A DNA stretch of 64,000 nt from Acidobacteriota bacterium (GTDB taxonomy: Bacteria > Acidobacteriota > Holophagae > Acanthopleuribacterales > Acanthopleuribacteraceae), in assembly GCA_020637335.1 (NCBI GenBank), contig JACJWC010000001.1:310001-374000 (forward strand). Reading direction: 5' to 3'. The notes under the pieces are model-generated. The model was not told the DNA's origin, searched no databases, and worked only from the letters and a program-made list of their open reading frames with translations. Shown here piece after piece: positions 9,301 through 17,441 of the stretch (the first letter of the stretch is position 1; every line of letters starts with the position of its first letter). The position numbers and the translations under genes were made by a program.

Positions 9301-10676
9301 CTTTTACTCAAACCCTGAAAGGCCAATTGCAAACAACTTAAGATCAACCGCTCTTCTCCGCAGAAATCAGACCACGCAAAGGAGGCATTTTCGATTTGGG
9401 CTTCAGTTTGGCCGAAATACTCCTTGGACCAACGCATCTCGTTCGCTTTTTGGAGGTCCGTTTTCCAAAAGTAAGGGCCCTTTGCATAACTTTCTGCCGC
9501 GCGCCGCATGGCTGGACTGTGAAAGTGCGTGCCGCGTAATACCATCAAACAGGGCGGATCACCTAATTGGTTGATTAAGACTTTGAAGGCCTCAAGGTCA
9601 TTTTCGTGCACTGTTTCAAAGTCTTCGATCAGAAACACGATCCCTTTGTATTGATTGGCCATTTGGGACATCAACCGGATCAATTTATTGGACCATTCGG
9701 CGACGGGACCGGTGGGATCGTGCCAGGCCATCAAACGGGCCGGTTCGCCGTGGTTGAGATCCGGCACAAGGCGTTGCACTTCTTCCATTAGGCGATTGAT
9801 CAAGGCATACGGTTGGCATGGGGTCTCGTTATTCCAAATGTGGATGGTCAGAAACTGGCAAAGATCAGCCTCTTTTTTGATCAGACTGAAGGCCGGCACA
9901 ACTTCTTTGCCCGGCGGTGCCTCCTGTAAAACCAACTGAAATCCTTCTTCTACCCAAGCAAAGGGCAGGGCTGCCTCAAACCAATGCGGCAACGGACGGA
10001 AAGCCAACCAACTGTTCTGGAACGATTCTCTTGGGCCAGCCAAACGTGCAAATTCACGCACAGCCTGGTCTAAATTCCAGCGTTGAGCCTCTGGCGCCAT
10101 GGCATTGCGAAGCCAAACCTCCCATTCCCTTTTGAGCTTGGGCAAGCGCAGGGTTGTTTCGGGTAGGTGAGCTTGACCGGTCAGAAAATTCAAGAAAAGA
10201 CTGGCAACCTGGTAGGTTCGGCTGCAATCTGTCCAGCGTTTCTCTTTGCGCCATTCCGGTGGGGCAAACCGACTATCCCAAGCCATGTGCAGGGCACAAC
10301 CGGGAAACCAATTCTCCTGGCCTTTGCACACTAAGCCGCGGGTAGGATGAAAAACAAAAAGGTCTGGATGGAGCGGCACTTGGAGCCCCAGATCTTCCAA
10401 ATAAACGCCAATGCTGAGCAACGCATTCAGCATTTGCAATAGGGTCTCCTGCTTTTGCGCTTTGGGGTTTAATTCGTTCCAAGTAGGAAAGGGGCTGAGA
10501 TTCTCCCGTTCCCAAAGGGTGCCCAAAGGTTGGGACTGCTGCCGGTAAATCCTTGCAAAATGGGGATGGCGTTGATGGGACCAGAATGCTGGCCAGTTAT
10601 CTGGGCTAATGTCATGAACAAGATAAGTCTCCGACTTTGGAATATCTTCCAAAGTGCTCGTTTTTTTACGAAACAC
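6309..10676 (-). CDS. Sigma54-type regulator with pseudokinase, ATPase-remnant and TPR-like regions
   Basis: 1455 residues. Residues ~20-230 look like a eroded Ser/Thr kinase: HPDLFVF (103-109) stands where HRD is expected, then APPEW (138-142) and YQVASLFLNFLTG (155-167) resemble the APE and helix F regions, but catalytic Lys, HRD and DFG are not evident. Residues ~240-420 resemble a STAND/NACHT ATPase with a broken P-loop (EAPPGKE, no Ser/Thr after Lys) and a Walker-B-like FLIEDFE (348-354). A long helical TPR-like region follows. The C-terminus is an AAA+ sigma54 activator: Walker A GESGAGKE (from 1177), a changed GAFTGA loop GSFTSA (1224-1229), Walker B GTLFLDEVADL, and a Fis-type helix-turn-helix NVTQAAKSLNVTRQCLSKI. 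It should activate sigma54 promoters; the input signal is unknown. Confidence 0.85.
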   Translation of the reverse strand: MFRKKTSTLEDIPKSETYLVHDISPDNWPAFWSHQRHPHFARIYRQQSQPLGTLWERENLSPFPTWNELNPKAQKQETLLQMLNALLSIGVYLEDLGLQVPLHPDLFVFHPTRGLVCKGQENWFPGCALHMAWDSRFAPPEWRKEKRWTDCSRTYQVASLFLNFLTGQAHLPETTLRLPKLKREWEVWLRNAMAPEAQRWNLDQAVREFARLAGPRESFQNSWLAFRPLPHWFEAALPFAWVEEGFQLVLQEAPPGKEVVPAFSLIKKEADLCQFLTIHIWNNETPCQPYALINRLMEEVQRLVPDLNHGEPARLMAWHDPTGPVAEWSNKLIRLMSQMANQYKGIVFLIEDFETVHENDLEAFKVLINQLGDPPCLMVLRGTHFHSPAMRRAAESYAKGPYFWKTDLQKANEMRWSKEYFGQTEAQIENASFAWSDFCGEERLILSCLQLAFQGLSKRAFKLCFPDMQLDAALDRLMQWQILESQNQTFHFKDRFLSDQVAGLLSDQERQVLARTLQSGVVSAPGNLGQRAWFAYLAGDEKQFEEDQTKIIELTLATWDLRCLFETADAFASIEENPFQVWVDLLNGKKPTGADLPYWMVQWGQANQWAALGRHQKARRIYALLAKQKADNHHLFHHLWSRAACMAVSTQDKLTLKALKRVLQYQPTYAGEPHYWLVTPWLGEKLDVRHPLTAFYLAYTEGQYEKVLDLNRQIAKNEVIRPLLDQGNYWCLLGRSHEAMGNYNASRKALSKGQACFETIHPQHYKLGELGEDLIRVQAKIGNVKDAQTDWERLKNKLEAQGITPSTGGMILQARLTLLQYDKGSFSAMMSELKGKHLQKEDHLEYARLVIWSAQWQSPEDLDQALNQFLPLVQRKPSENDLFALSWAHLHLNRTIQLPEGPQQSWRFRFLADLCGMHVGGPMDPLESIGSGLERAEHFFLLRCAIEKGWFRPIWNEALLEAFRLHSQNMGRPWLRFVDQQMANTHASSEYAEKPEWFRFLSQSDWSDRNPDSWRERALIWFSRRWPFDRRFSVVVGDTPRWRPSPERMERAALNREIAAWEPAVSKGPITSRLSLNGQSHDCMILPYFETFDGVHCEVFLRNGMGGPQFRQSQELLAIAKWLEFAALLEHERKAPLRAVAPAELDMGMIGRSDLLQNLKNSIVQFASSNMNLHIFGESGAGKELVAKAIHEHSLRSSGPFVAVNCACLPEGLIESHFFGHVRGSFTSAHNDRAGILESADGGTLFLDEVADLDFKTQTMLLRVLQEGEFNRVGDPRTRKVDIRVISATHQDLRVWVEEKRFRHDFFYRLAPHTLEVPPLRHRFEDLHLLIAHQAQKLFPHRNLFFSRSFLAGLKEYAWPGNIRELGSYIERVLNIYSDVKLFDDTHLLPFTHARSGRFAGGDDHSLKQAMDQFKAKVIQERLRKMGGNVTQAAKSLNVTRQCLSKIIHEWGLRE

Positions 10677-10705
10677 GTTTTCCTCTGATTTTTAGGTTTG
10701 TTTGT

Positions 10706-10716
10706 ATGTTAAACAT
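10706..10716. promoter_or_regulatory. Short dyad in the divergent promoter region
   Basis: ATGTT-A-AACAT, a 5+5 base dyad in an A+T-rich 160-base gap between the sigma54-type regulator (minus) and the glycosyltransferase (plus). It could be an operator or chance; nothing else in the gap is diagnostic. Confidence 0.25.
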
Positions 10717-10836
10717 TATTCGTAAAAAGGCAAGTGTTTTTTCATTTTTTGAAATTCACTGGACTGAGAATTTGAGTATTTGTGGATTGGAGTGACGCCT
10801 GAAGTTTTGCGTGGCATAATGCGCAGCGGAGGAAGC

Positions 10837-11871
10837 GTGGCAAAATCGGTTCTTTTTTTTGTAGAAGGGGACAGGATGCCGGCGCCGCGTTATCGCGTGT
10901 TCCAGTTTCTTCCTTATTTGCAGGAACGCGGCTGGCACTGTGAATTGGCACTTTTGCACCGCGGCAAACCGCATCCGATCTATTACTGGCGCGGTCTGGG
11001 CTCGGCTTATAAATTTGTGGTGCGCAGTAAAAGATGGTTTCAGGCCAGTCGTGCCAAGTCTTTTGATGTGGCTTTTGTGCAGCGATTGGCTGTGCCCTTT
11101 TCGGCAGCAGCTGAGCAACGGATTCAGCACCAAAACCCTAAAATGATTTTTGATTTTGATGACGCGATCTACCAAACGGAAGGTCAAGAAGATGTGCCCA
11201 ATCGGCGCAAAGCGTTTCAAAAAGTTGTGTCAATCGCCCAACATATTGTTGCTGGTAGCACCTTTTTGGCCAGTCAAACGGGTGCGGAGGCAAAGACCTC
11301 GGTGATTCCAACGGTGCTGGATACGGACCGTTACCACCCGTTGGCGAAAAAAAACGGGGGCAAAGTCGTAGGTTGGATGGGGTCCCATTCCAATTACGCC
11401 AACTTCGGCCCGCTCCTGCCGGAATTGACACAAATGGCGGGTCGCGGCTATTGCGTGCGCTTTGTGTCCGATCGTCCCCCACCGTTCCAACTCCCCAATA
11501 TGGAATATCGAGCGTGGTCGCCGGAACGGGAATTGGCCGACCTGCAGAGTTTTGATGTCGGTCTAATGCCCTTGCTCGATACAGCCTGGAACCGCGGGAA
11601 ATGTGCCTTTAAGCTGATTCAGTACATGGCAGTTGGGATTCCGGTCATCGCCAGCCCGGTCGGTGCCAACCGCGAGGTGGTGCGCGACGGCGAAAATGGG
11701 TTTTTAGCCGAGCAGGGCGAATGGCTCGAAAAGGTGGTGACTTTGTTGGAGTCGCCCAAGGTTGCGCGAGCCATGGGTGAGCGCGGACGCGAACGCTGTG
11801 TCCAGCACTATTCAGTTTTAAGCCAAATTGATCGATTTGAGACGGTCCTAAATCAAATCGCGGATCGTTAG
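10837..11871 (+). CDS. Glycosyltransferase, GT4-like
   Basis: 344 residues from a GTG at 10837 preceded by GGAGGAAGC; an in-frame ATG at 10819 is the alternative. Seen: the N-terminal MPAPRYRVFQFLPYL of GT-B enzymes, then KMIFDFDDAIY, and in the C-terminal half VVGWMGSH, a donor-site region with YMAVGIPVIASPVGANREVV and DGENGFLA. The family moves a sugar from a nucleotide donor to a glycan or lipid acceptor at the inner face of the membrane. Donor and acceptor cannot be told from sequence. No other cell-envelope biosynthesis genes lie next to it. The last 4 bases are shared with the stop of the converging ferredoxin-like gene. Confidence 0.8.
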   Translation: MAKSVLFFVEGDRMPAPRYRVFQFLPYLQERGWHCELALLHRGKPHPIYYWRGLGSAYKFVVRSKRWFQASRAKSFDVAFVQRLAVPFSAAAEQRIQHQNPKMIFDFDDAIYQTEGQEDVPNRRKAFQKVVSIAQHIVAGSTFLASQTGAEAKTSVIPTVLDTDRYHPLAKKNGGKVVGWMGSHSNYANFGPLLPELTQMAGRGYCVRFVSDRPPPFQLPNMEYRAWSPERELADLQSFDVGLMPLLDTAWNRGKCAFKLIQYMAVGIPVIASPVGANREVVRDGENGFLAEQGEWLEKVVTLLESPKVARAMGERGRERCVQHYSVLSQIDRFETVLNQIADR

Positions 11872-12182
11872 GGCTCCGCCTCAAAATCGTAGTTTTCGTT
11901 GATTTTAATCACTTTGATTTGATGCTCGACGATATGGCGGCAGGCATAGGTCTGGGGCATGAGTTGACCGTTGATTTCCAAATCGCACAAGCAACTTTGA
12001 CAATCGCCATTCCAGCAGAAAGGACCGCTGGTAACCGTAATGGGAACTTCCTTTAATTCCAGGTACTGAAAGCCGCGTAAAAGAGGCTGTCCTCTGGGAA
12101 TTTCGAAGCGTTGTCCTTCGATTTGGATTTCGATTTTTTCCATATTCTCGAGTAAATCCAACAAGTTCTGTGTCAAATGCAC
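11868..12182 (-). CDS. Small 2Fe-2S ferredoxin-like protein
   Basis: 104 residues at most. Cysteines 56, 61, 64, 66 and 81 give CX4CX2CXC and a distant Cys, the layout of plant-type 2Fe-2S domains and of the N-terminal iron-sulphur domain of NuoG or succinate dehydrogenase-like subunits. It is a stand-alone domain, so probably an electron carrier or an assembly partner, with no redox partner next door. The start is unclear: GGAGG at about 12186-12190 lies 8 bases before a TTG (codon 3) and only 2 before the GTG at 12182; an ATG at 12143 gives MEKIEIQIEG with a weak site. The end overlaps the glycosyltransferase stop by 4 bases. Confidence 0.65.
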   Translation of the reverse strand: MHLTQNLLDLLENMEKIEIQIEGQRFEIPRGQPLLRGFQYLELKEVPITVTSGPFCWNGDCQSCLCDLEINGQLMPQTYACRHIVEHQIKVIKINENYDFEAEP

Positions 12183-12322
12183 ACCCTCCGGTCGTGAGCG
12201 CTGTCACGACTCATGGCCTTTCTGTTATAAAAAATAGTCGTCGGCTTTATATTTTCAAAGGTTAAAATAAGGACAGAACCTTACGAGTCACTTTTTTTGC
12301 AACAGGGAAACGAGGTTAACCC

Positions 12323-13468
12323 ATGGATTTTGGCATTCTCAAAGAAAAAAAACGCGATGGTCATTATGAATCGCATGTCCTGTCAAAGCCGGTTATGACA
12401 ATTGGCCGTAGCAAGACCGCGGATGTAATTATTCCGGATTCGTCTGTATCGCGCATCCATGTGCGGGTGGAACAACGGGGCGGTGCGTATTTCGTAACCG
12501 ATAACAACTCCTCCAATGGGACCTACGTGAACAAAAAGAAGATATCAGAATCCGTCCTACGCGACGGTGACGAGCTGGTTGTAGGTCGGGTATTGTTCTT
12601 TTTCAGCCATAAACAGGAAACAGTCGCCGAAGCATTTCCGGGCATGAAGGAGACGGTAGAGACACCTCGTGTCACATTGGATAAAACGGGCAGTATGTCC
12701 AAAGGTGAAGCCTTTGGTTATGAAACGCCCAAGTCCCCATCGCCTGCTGTTTCGGCCCCACCCGACTACGATTCGGCTCCGCCCAATTACGATTTGCCGC
12801 CAGCACCCAATTACGCGCAATCCTCCCAGCCGAGCTATGATTTGCCGCCAACGCCAGCGCCACCTGCGCCACCTTCCTACGGTTCACCGGCGCCACCGCC
12901 CCCAAGTTTTGGCGCTCCTGCACCGCCTCCCGCGCCGTTTGGATCAAATCAACCAGCACCGCCGCCACCGAGCTTTGGCAACAATGCGCCACCCCCGCCG
13001 CCTACCTTTGGTCAGCAAAGCGCTCCTCCACCGCCTACGTTTGGCCAACCTTACTCCACGCCGAACAGTGCGGGCGCCGCTCTGGGGGATCTCACACCCG
13101 CTAGCCCGATCCAGCGACTGTTGGCTCAGTTGCTCGACAGTGTGTTAATCATCCCGGTCGTTGTACTTATCGTGGTCGCGGGCTTTATCAGCACGACCTT
13201 GGCTTCACTGCTGAGTCTCTTGTTTCCCTTTGCCTACCTGGCTTATTACTTCCTGGCCTTGCACAAATATGGCAAGACGCTTGGCAAACATTTCTTAGGC
13301 TTACAAATCGTGGAGATCGACCATCCGCATCAACAAGGCATTAGCGTGAAGAATGTCCTGATGCGGTGGTTGGGTTACGCCATTTACGGCTGGGTGACCA
13401 TTCTGTTTAACCCTGACGGACGTGGTTTCCACGATAAAATCTCCAACTGCATGGTTATTAAAAAGTAG
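12323..13468 (+). CDS. FHA domain - proline-rich linker - RDD membrane protein
   Basis: 381 residues. An N-terminal FHA domain (about 20-95) has GRSKTADV (28-35), SVSRIH (41-46) and NSSNGTYVN (62-70), the residues that bind phosphothreonine. Residues ~145-250 are a low-complexity Pro linker with repeats of the type PPPPSFG/PPPTFGQ. The C-terminal RDD domain (about 262-381) has PIQRLLAQLLDSV, two or three hydrophobic segments, and KTLGKHFLGLQIV. The protein probably tethers a phosphopeptide reader to the membrane, linking it to Ser/Thr kinase signalling. The ATG at 12323 follows GAGGTTAACCC. The dcd gene starts 6 bases after the stop. Confidence 0.85.
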   Translation: MDFGILKEKKRDGHYESHVLSKPVMTIGRSKTADVIIPDSSVSRIHVRVEQRGGAYFVTDNNSSNGTYVNKKKISESVLRDGDELVVGRVLFFFSHKQETVAEAFPGMKETVETPRVTLDKTGSMSKGEAFGYETPKSPSPAVSAPPDYDSAPPNYDLPPAPNYAQSSQPSYDLPPTPAPPAPPSYGSPAPPPPSFGAPAPPPAPFGSNQPAPPPPSFGNNAPPPPPTFGQQSAPPPPTFGQPYSTPNSAGAALGDLTPASPIQRLLAQLLDSVLIIPVVVLIVVAGFISTTLASLLSLLFPFAYLAYYFLALHKYGKTLGKHFLGLQIVEIDHPHQQGISVKNVLMRWLGYAIYGWVTILFNPDGRGFHDKISNCMVIKK

Positions 13469-13474
13469 GCCGCC

Positions 13475-14014
13475 ATGATTTTAACCGGTCCGGAAATTCT
13501 GAAACGCCTGAATCGCGATATTGTGATTGAGCCGTTCCATCCGGACCAGCTCAACCCCAATAGCTACAACTTGCGCCTGCACCAGGACCTGCTGATCTAT
13601 ACCGAGCGGGTCCTGGACATGTCGCGACCCAATGCGACCCAAACGCTAAGTATCCCGGATGAAGGTTTGGTGTTGGAACCCGGACGATTGTATTTGGGGC
13701 GAACGGTGGAACGCACTTTCACCCAAAACCTGGTGCCCATGTTGGAAGGACGCTCTTCAATAGGCAGGTTAGGTTTATTTGTGCACGTGACGGCGGGTTT
13801 TGGTGATGTGGGCTTCAATGGATTTTGGACTTTAGAAATCTCGACCATTCAGCCCATTCGCATCTTCAAAAACGTGGAAATTTGTCAGATCTTTTACCAC
13901 ACGTTGGAGGGTGAAGCAGTACCCTACCGCAGTGGCAAATATCAGGACAATCAGGGCATTCAGCCCAGCCTGCTCTATCGCGAATTTACAGAAAAGGACT
14001 CACCTTCTGGTTAA
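13475..14014 (+). CDS. dcd: dCTP deaminase
   Basis: 179 residues. The enzyme deaminates dCTP, giving dUTP or, in the bifunctional type, dUMP directly. Seen: SYNLRLHQDL near the N-terminus, the nucleotide-binding EGRSSIGRLGLFVH, and GFGDVGFNGFWTLEI with the catalytic Glu. The end, YRSGKYQDNQGIQPS, resembles the C-terminal lid of Dcd. The length is slightly short of the usual 188-193 residues. Whether it also has dUTPase activity cannot be decided by eye. The stop is shared with the stop of the converging zinc-ribbon gene in a TTAA. Confidence 0.93.
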   Translation: MILTGPEILKRLNRDIVIEPFHPDQLNPNSYNLRLHQDLLIYTERVLDMSRPNATQTLSIPDEGLVLEPGRLYLGRTVERTFTQNLVPMLEGRSSIGRLGLFVHVTAGFGDVGFNGFWTLEISTIQPIRIFKNVEICQIFYHTLEGEAVPYRSGKYQDNQGIQPSLLYREFTEKDSPSG

Positions 14015-14433
14015 CCCCGCATCCTGCCTTGGATTAACATTTTCTCCCCATTCTCGAATAGTGCTATGATTTTGTCCGGGCTAGGTATGTCCGTGACGAC
14101 GCCCCGACCAAAAGTCGTATGCACTACAAAATCATGGACAGCAAAGGTTTGAAACACATTGTAAGGTTTGACCCGGTCAGCATCCCATTGAGCCATATGC
14201 AGTGCCCAAGCGCCTGCTTTGGTGGTGGATTTGGCCGCGGACTTTTTCGGGGTACGAACCTTGGGTGTCGGGTCCTTTGGCTTTAGAGAGCGGTGGTTGT
14301 GTTCTTGGTTACATGTCAGACAACGAACGCGTTTCGGTTGGTTGTCCACCATCGCAACGATACGATGGCGCAAGACCATTTTGCACTTTCCACAGTACGA
14401 ATCCAGTTCTCCGCCCACGGTCAAAGGACGCAT
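14011..14433 (-). CDS. Zinc-ribbon protein of unknown function
   Basis: 140 residues. Cys14, Cys17, Cys38 and Cys41 form a CX2C...CX2C zinc ribbon. A Lys/Pro/Ser-rich linker (about 50-80) follows, then a C-terminal region with HDFVVHTTFGRGVVTDIP and ENGEKMLIQG, which resembles the small beta-barrel seen in CarD-like or UvrD C-terminal domains. That suggests a nucleic-acid or RNA polymerase contact, but no named family is certain. The ATG at 14433 follows GGGGAGG with 7-base spacing. Proteins of this layout are found in myxobacteria and relatives, as far as I recall. Confidence 0.7.
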   Translation of the reverse strand: MRPLTVGGELDSYCGKCKMVLRHRIVAMVDNQPKRVRCLTCNQEHNHRSLKPKDPTPKVRTPKKSAAKSTTKAGAWALHMAQWDADRVKPYNVFQTFAVHDFVVHTTFGRGVVTDIPSPDKIIALFENGEKMLIQGRMRG

Positions 14434-14498
14434 GTCTCTACCTCCCCTTTTATCTTTTTAACGACGAATGAAGGCCAAGTGGCCAATATCGAGGCTGT

Positions 14499-16499
14499 AT
14501 GAATAAGTATAAACTATTAATTAATGCGAAGGATTTCGATGAAATCCGGGTCGCCATGGTAAACGAAGATGGTGTCCTGGAACAAGTTGATTTTGAAACC
14601 ATCGGCAAACAACACAACGCGCTGGGCAATATTTACAAAGCCAGCATCACCGCCATTGAGCCCAGTTTACAGGCTACTTTTGTAGATTATGGCGGGTCGC
14701 GACACGGCTTTCTGCCGTTTAATGAAATCCATCCCCGTTACTTTTTGAACAACGACCGCCGACTGCCCGTCGAGAAACGGGTTCAGTTGGGTCAGGAACT
14801 TCTGGTCCAAGTAGCGCGAGAAGAAATCGGCCAAAAAGGTGCCTACATGACCACCTTCTTATCCTTGGCGGGTCGTTACCTGGTTATGATGCCGTTTTCC
14901 AAACGCATCGGTATCTCGCGCAAAATTGAGGACAACGAAGAACGCGCCTCGCTGCGCAAGGTCGTCGACAAAGTTACCGTTCCCCATGGTATGGGCTACA
15001 TCATCCGCACCGCCGGTCTCGGGAAATCCGAAGACCAGATTCAGCGTGACATCAACGTTTTGGTCTCCACCTGGCGGGAAATGGAGGCGCGTTCCAAAGA
15101 GGTACCCTCTGGATCGTTGCTCTACCGCGAAGACAATGTGGTCAACCGGACCATCCGTGATTATTTTACCGAGGAAGTTACCGAAATCCTGATTGACGAA
15201 CAGTCTGCCTATGAAGAGATTCGGGCCTACTTTATGCGGCTCATGCCCAAATATGCGCACATTGTGAAGCTGTACCGTGGCAAAGCACCAATCTTCAGCA
15301 AATACCAAATCGAAGACCAGGTCGAAAAAATCTTTTCGCGAAAAATCAAGCTGCCTTCAGGCGGAAGCATCGTCATTGAACAAACGGAAGCGCTGGTGGT
15401 TATTGACGTAAACTCCGGAAAGACGGCCGAAGGCAACCTGGAATTAACCGCACTGAAAACGAATATGGAAGCGGCCGAAGAATTAGCCCGCCAACTGCGA
15501 TTGCGTGATTTGGGTGGCTTGATCGTCATCGATTTTATCGATATGCGCGAGCGCCGCAATAGTCAGGATGTGGAAAATCGCTTGCGGGATTGTTTGAAGG
15601 AGGACAAAGCGCGCATCACGATGACGAGTGTGTCGCGTTTTGGTCTGTTGGAAATGTCGCGTCAGCGCATCAAAACCTCCAAAGAAATCAAGCACTACGA
15701 AGACTGTCCCGTGTGCCGTGGGCTCGGCCGTGTGAAAACTTTGGAAACCCAGGGGCTGGACCTGTTGCGGCGTATGAAGCAGTTGGTATCTGGCAGCTAT
15801 GTGCGCGGTCTCAATGTTTCCCTTTCCGAGGATTTGGGACTTTACCTGCTCAACCATCGCCGCAAAGAAGTTTTGGAACTGGAACAGAAATTCAGTTGCG
15901 ACATCCAGTTGCAACTCAAGGTGGGACAACATGTCACGCCGCGTTTTGAAGTGATTAAAGGAAGTTCGGAGGACAAGGAAGCCATGCCAAAACCCGCCCC
16001 GCTCTCATTGGCCAGTATGGCCGCCTCCATGAGTGAGAAAGATTTAAATGAGAAGCGCGATTACCGTGAAGAAAAAATTGAAGCGGTGCGCGCCATGACC
16101 TTTGACGAGCTGCGCGCTGCAGAAATTCCTGTTCCAAGTGCGCTTTCGCCTTTTGACCAATTTAACTTCACCATGCGTGTCCTGATGATGAAGCGCTTCG
16201 GCCTTTATGAGGGCATGACCGAAGTGTTTAAGGATGCCATTTGCGAGAAGGTCATGGGCTCAGGCCCGTTTGGCAAAGGCGAAGAAGAGGAAGAAGATCC
16301 CAGTTCCCTGGCAGTTACTGAAGAAAATGTAGATGACGGTCCCATGGACGATGCGGATTATGCTGACGAAGATGAAGACGAAACCGAATCGTCGATAGAA
16401 GTCGTCGAAACGATTTTGGAAGAAGATGAATCGTCCTTAAGCGATTTCCGCGATGAAATCGAGGAAAGCGAAGCGTTCGAACCCGATATGGAGGTCTAA
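14499..16499 (+). CDS. rng: Ribonuclease E/G
   Basis: 666 residues. An N-terminal S1-like RNA-binding domain (about 35-130) is followed by the catalytic core. Asp303 in VIDVNSGK and Asp345 in VIDFIDM bind the catalytic metal, and Cys403/Cys406 in CPVCRG form the zinc link that joins dimers; the positions closely match E. coli RNase E. A tail of ~130 residues ends in a strongly acidic disordered stretch (about 600-666) that could be a protein-binding scaffold, shorter than in E. coli RNase E. It processes and decays RNA in the cytoplasm. The stop overlaps the purS ATG (TAATG). Confidence 0.95.
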   Translation: MNKYKLLINAKDFDEIRVAMVNEDGVLEQVDFETIGKQHNALGNIYKASITAIEPSLQATFVDYGGSRHGFLPFNEIHPRYFLNNDRRLPVEKRVQLGQELLVQVAREEIGQKGAYMTTFLSLAGRYLVMMPFSKRIGISRKIEDNEERASLRKVVDKVTVPHGMGYIIRTAGLGKSEDQIQRDINVLVSTWREMEARSKEVPSGSLLYREDNVVNRTIRDYFTEEVTEILIDEQSAYEEIRAYFMRLMPKYAHIVKLYRGKAPIFSKYQIEDQVEKIFSRKIKLPSGGSIVIEQTEALVVIDVNSGKTAEGNLELTALKTNMEAAEELARQLRLRDLGGLIVIDFIDMRERRNSQDVENRLRDCLKEDKARITMTSVSRFGLLEMSRQRIKTSKEIKHYEDCPVCRGLGRVKTLETQGLDLLRRMKQLVSGSYVRGLNVSLSEDLGLYLLNHRRKEVLELEQKFSCDIQLQLKVGQHVTPRFEVIKGSSEDKEAMPKPAPLSLASMAASMSEKDLNEKRDYREEKIEAVRAMTFDELRAAEIPVPSALSPFDQFNFTMRVLMMKRFGLYEGMTEVFKDAICEKVMGSGPFGKGEEEEEDPSSLAVTEENVDDGPMDDADYADEDEDETESSIEVVETILEEDESSLSDFRDEIEESEAFEPDMEV

Positions 16500-16741
16500 T
16501 GAGCAAGGTTCAAGTCATTATTCGATTAAAAAACGGCGTGTTAGACCCGCAAGGCAAAACTGCCCAACACGCCCTTCAGGCTTTGGGTTTCCAGGAGGCA
16601 GCCCAGGTTCGCATCGGTAAATTTATCGAGTTGGAGTTGGATGGGGCTAATCCAGACCAGGTCAATACTCGGGTGCGTGAGATGTGTGAAAAGCTGCTGG
16701 CTAACCCAGTCATCGAGGATTTTGAGATATTGGGGGGTTAA
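16499..16741 (+). CDS. purS: Phosphoribosylformylglycinamidine synthase subunit PurS
   Basis: 80 residues, normal length. PurS bridges PurL and PurQ in the three-part FGAM synthase of de novo purine synthesis. Seen: VQVIIRLKNGVLDPQGKT and ALGFQEAAQVRIGKFIELE, the hallmark of the family. The ATG overlaps the RNase E/G stop; purQ begins 1 base after the purS stop. PurL is not in the window. Confidence 0.95.
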   Translation: MSKVQVIIRLKNGVLDPQGKTAQHALQALGFQEAAQVRIGKFIELELDGANPDQVNTRVREMCEKLLANPVIEDFEILGG

Positions 16742-16742
16742 C

Positions 16743-17441
16743 ATGCGCGTTTCTGTTCTGCTTTTCCCGGGCAGCAATTGCGATCGCGACGCGATCCATG
16801 CTTTTGAAGCGGTGTTGGGCGCCGAAGTCAACGGAATTTGGCATAAGGAAACCGATCTGAAAAATCCCGACCTGGTTTTTATTCCAGGTGGATTCTCGTT
16901 TGGTGATTACCTGCGCAGCGGCGCAATTGCCCGTTTTTCGCCAATTATGGAGCAGGTTCAGGCCTATGTTGCACGGGGCGGTTACGTCATGGGTGTGTGT
17001 AATGGTTTTCAGATCCTGTGCGAAATGCAGCTGTTACCGGGCGCCTTACTGACGAACAAGCCAATTAAGTTCCTGTGTCAGGATGTGTTTGTGCGGGTTG
17101 AGCCGAACCAGAGCCCTATGTTGCAAAAATTGACGCCGGGCCAAGTCCTGCGTATCCCCATTGCCCACGGCATGGGCCAGTATTTTGCGGATGAAGCTAC
17201 CCTCGATCGGTTGGAAGGTGAAGGACAAGTGCTGATGCGCTACTGTTCGGCCGAGGGGTCACTGGATGAGGCCTCTAATCCCAACGGATCACTGCGTTCC
17301 ATTGCTGGTATCTGCAATGCGGATGGCCGCGTTTTTGGCATGATGCCCCACCCCGAACGTCACGTTGAAGCCGAGTTGGGCAGTGAAGACGGCCTGATTT
17401 TATTGGACTCCGTCCTGGGCATTTTGGACCGAGTCAACTAA
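16743..17441 (+). CDS. purQ: Phosphoribosylformylglycinamidine synthase subunit PurQ
   Basis: 232 residues. A class I glutamine amidotransferase that supplies ammonia to PurL. Seen: VSVLLFPGSNCDRD at the start, nucleophile Cys86 in GVCNGFQIL, and the His/Glu pair in HPERHVE (His203, Glu205). The ATG at 16743 directly follows the purS stop; a longer reading from 16641 runs through purS and is rejected. The stop overlaps the start of the atpZ-like gene, so an FGAM synthase pair runs into an F0 operon. Confidence 0.96.
   Translation: MRVSVLLFPGSNCDRDAIHAFEAVLGAEVNGIWHKETDLKNPDLVFIPGGFSFGDYLRSGAIARFSPIMEQVQAYVARGGYVMGVCNGFQILCEMQLLPGALLTNKPIKFLCQDVFVRVEPNQSPMLQKLTPGQVLRIPIAHGMGQYFADEATLDRLEGEGQVLMRYCSAEGSLDEASNPNGSLRSIAGICNADGRVFGMMPHPERHVEAELGSEDGLILLDSVLGILDRVN

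Noticed and set aside
16641..16742. Longer N-terminus for PurQ
   Set aside because: The extra codons run through purS in another frame; the ATG at 16743 gives the standard PurQ start.
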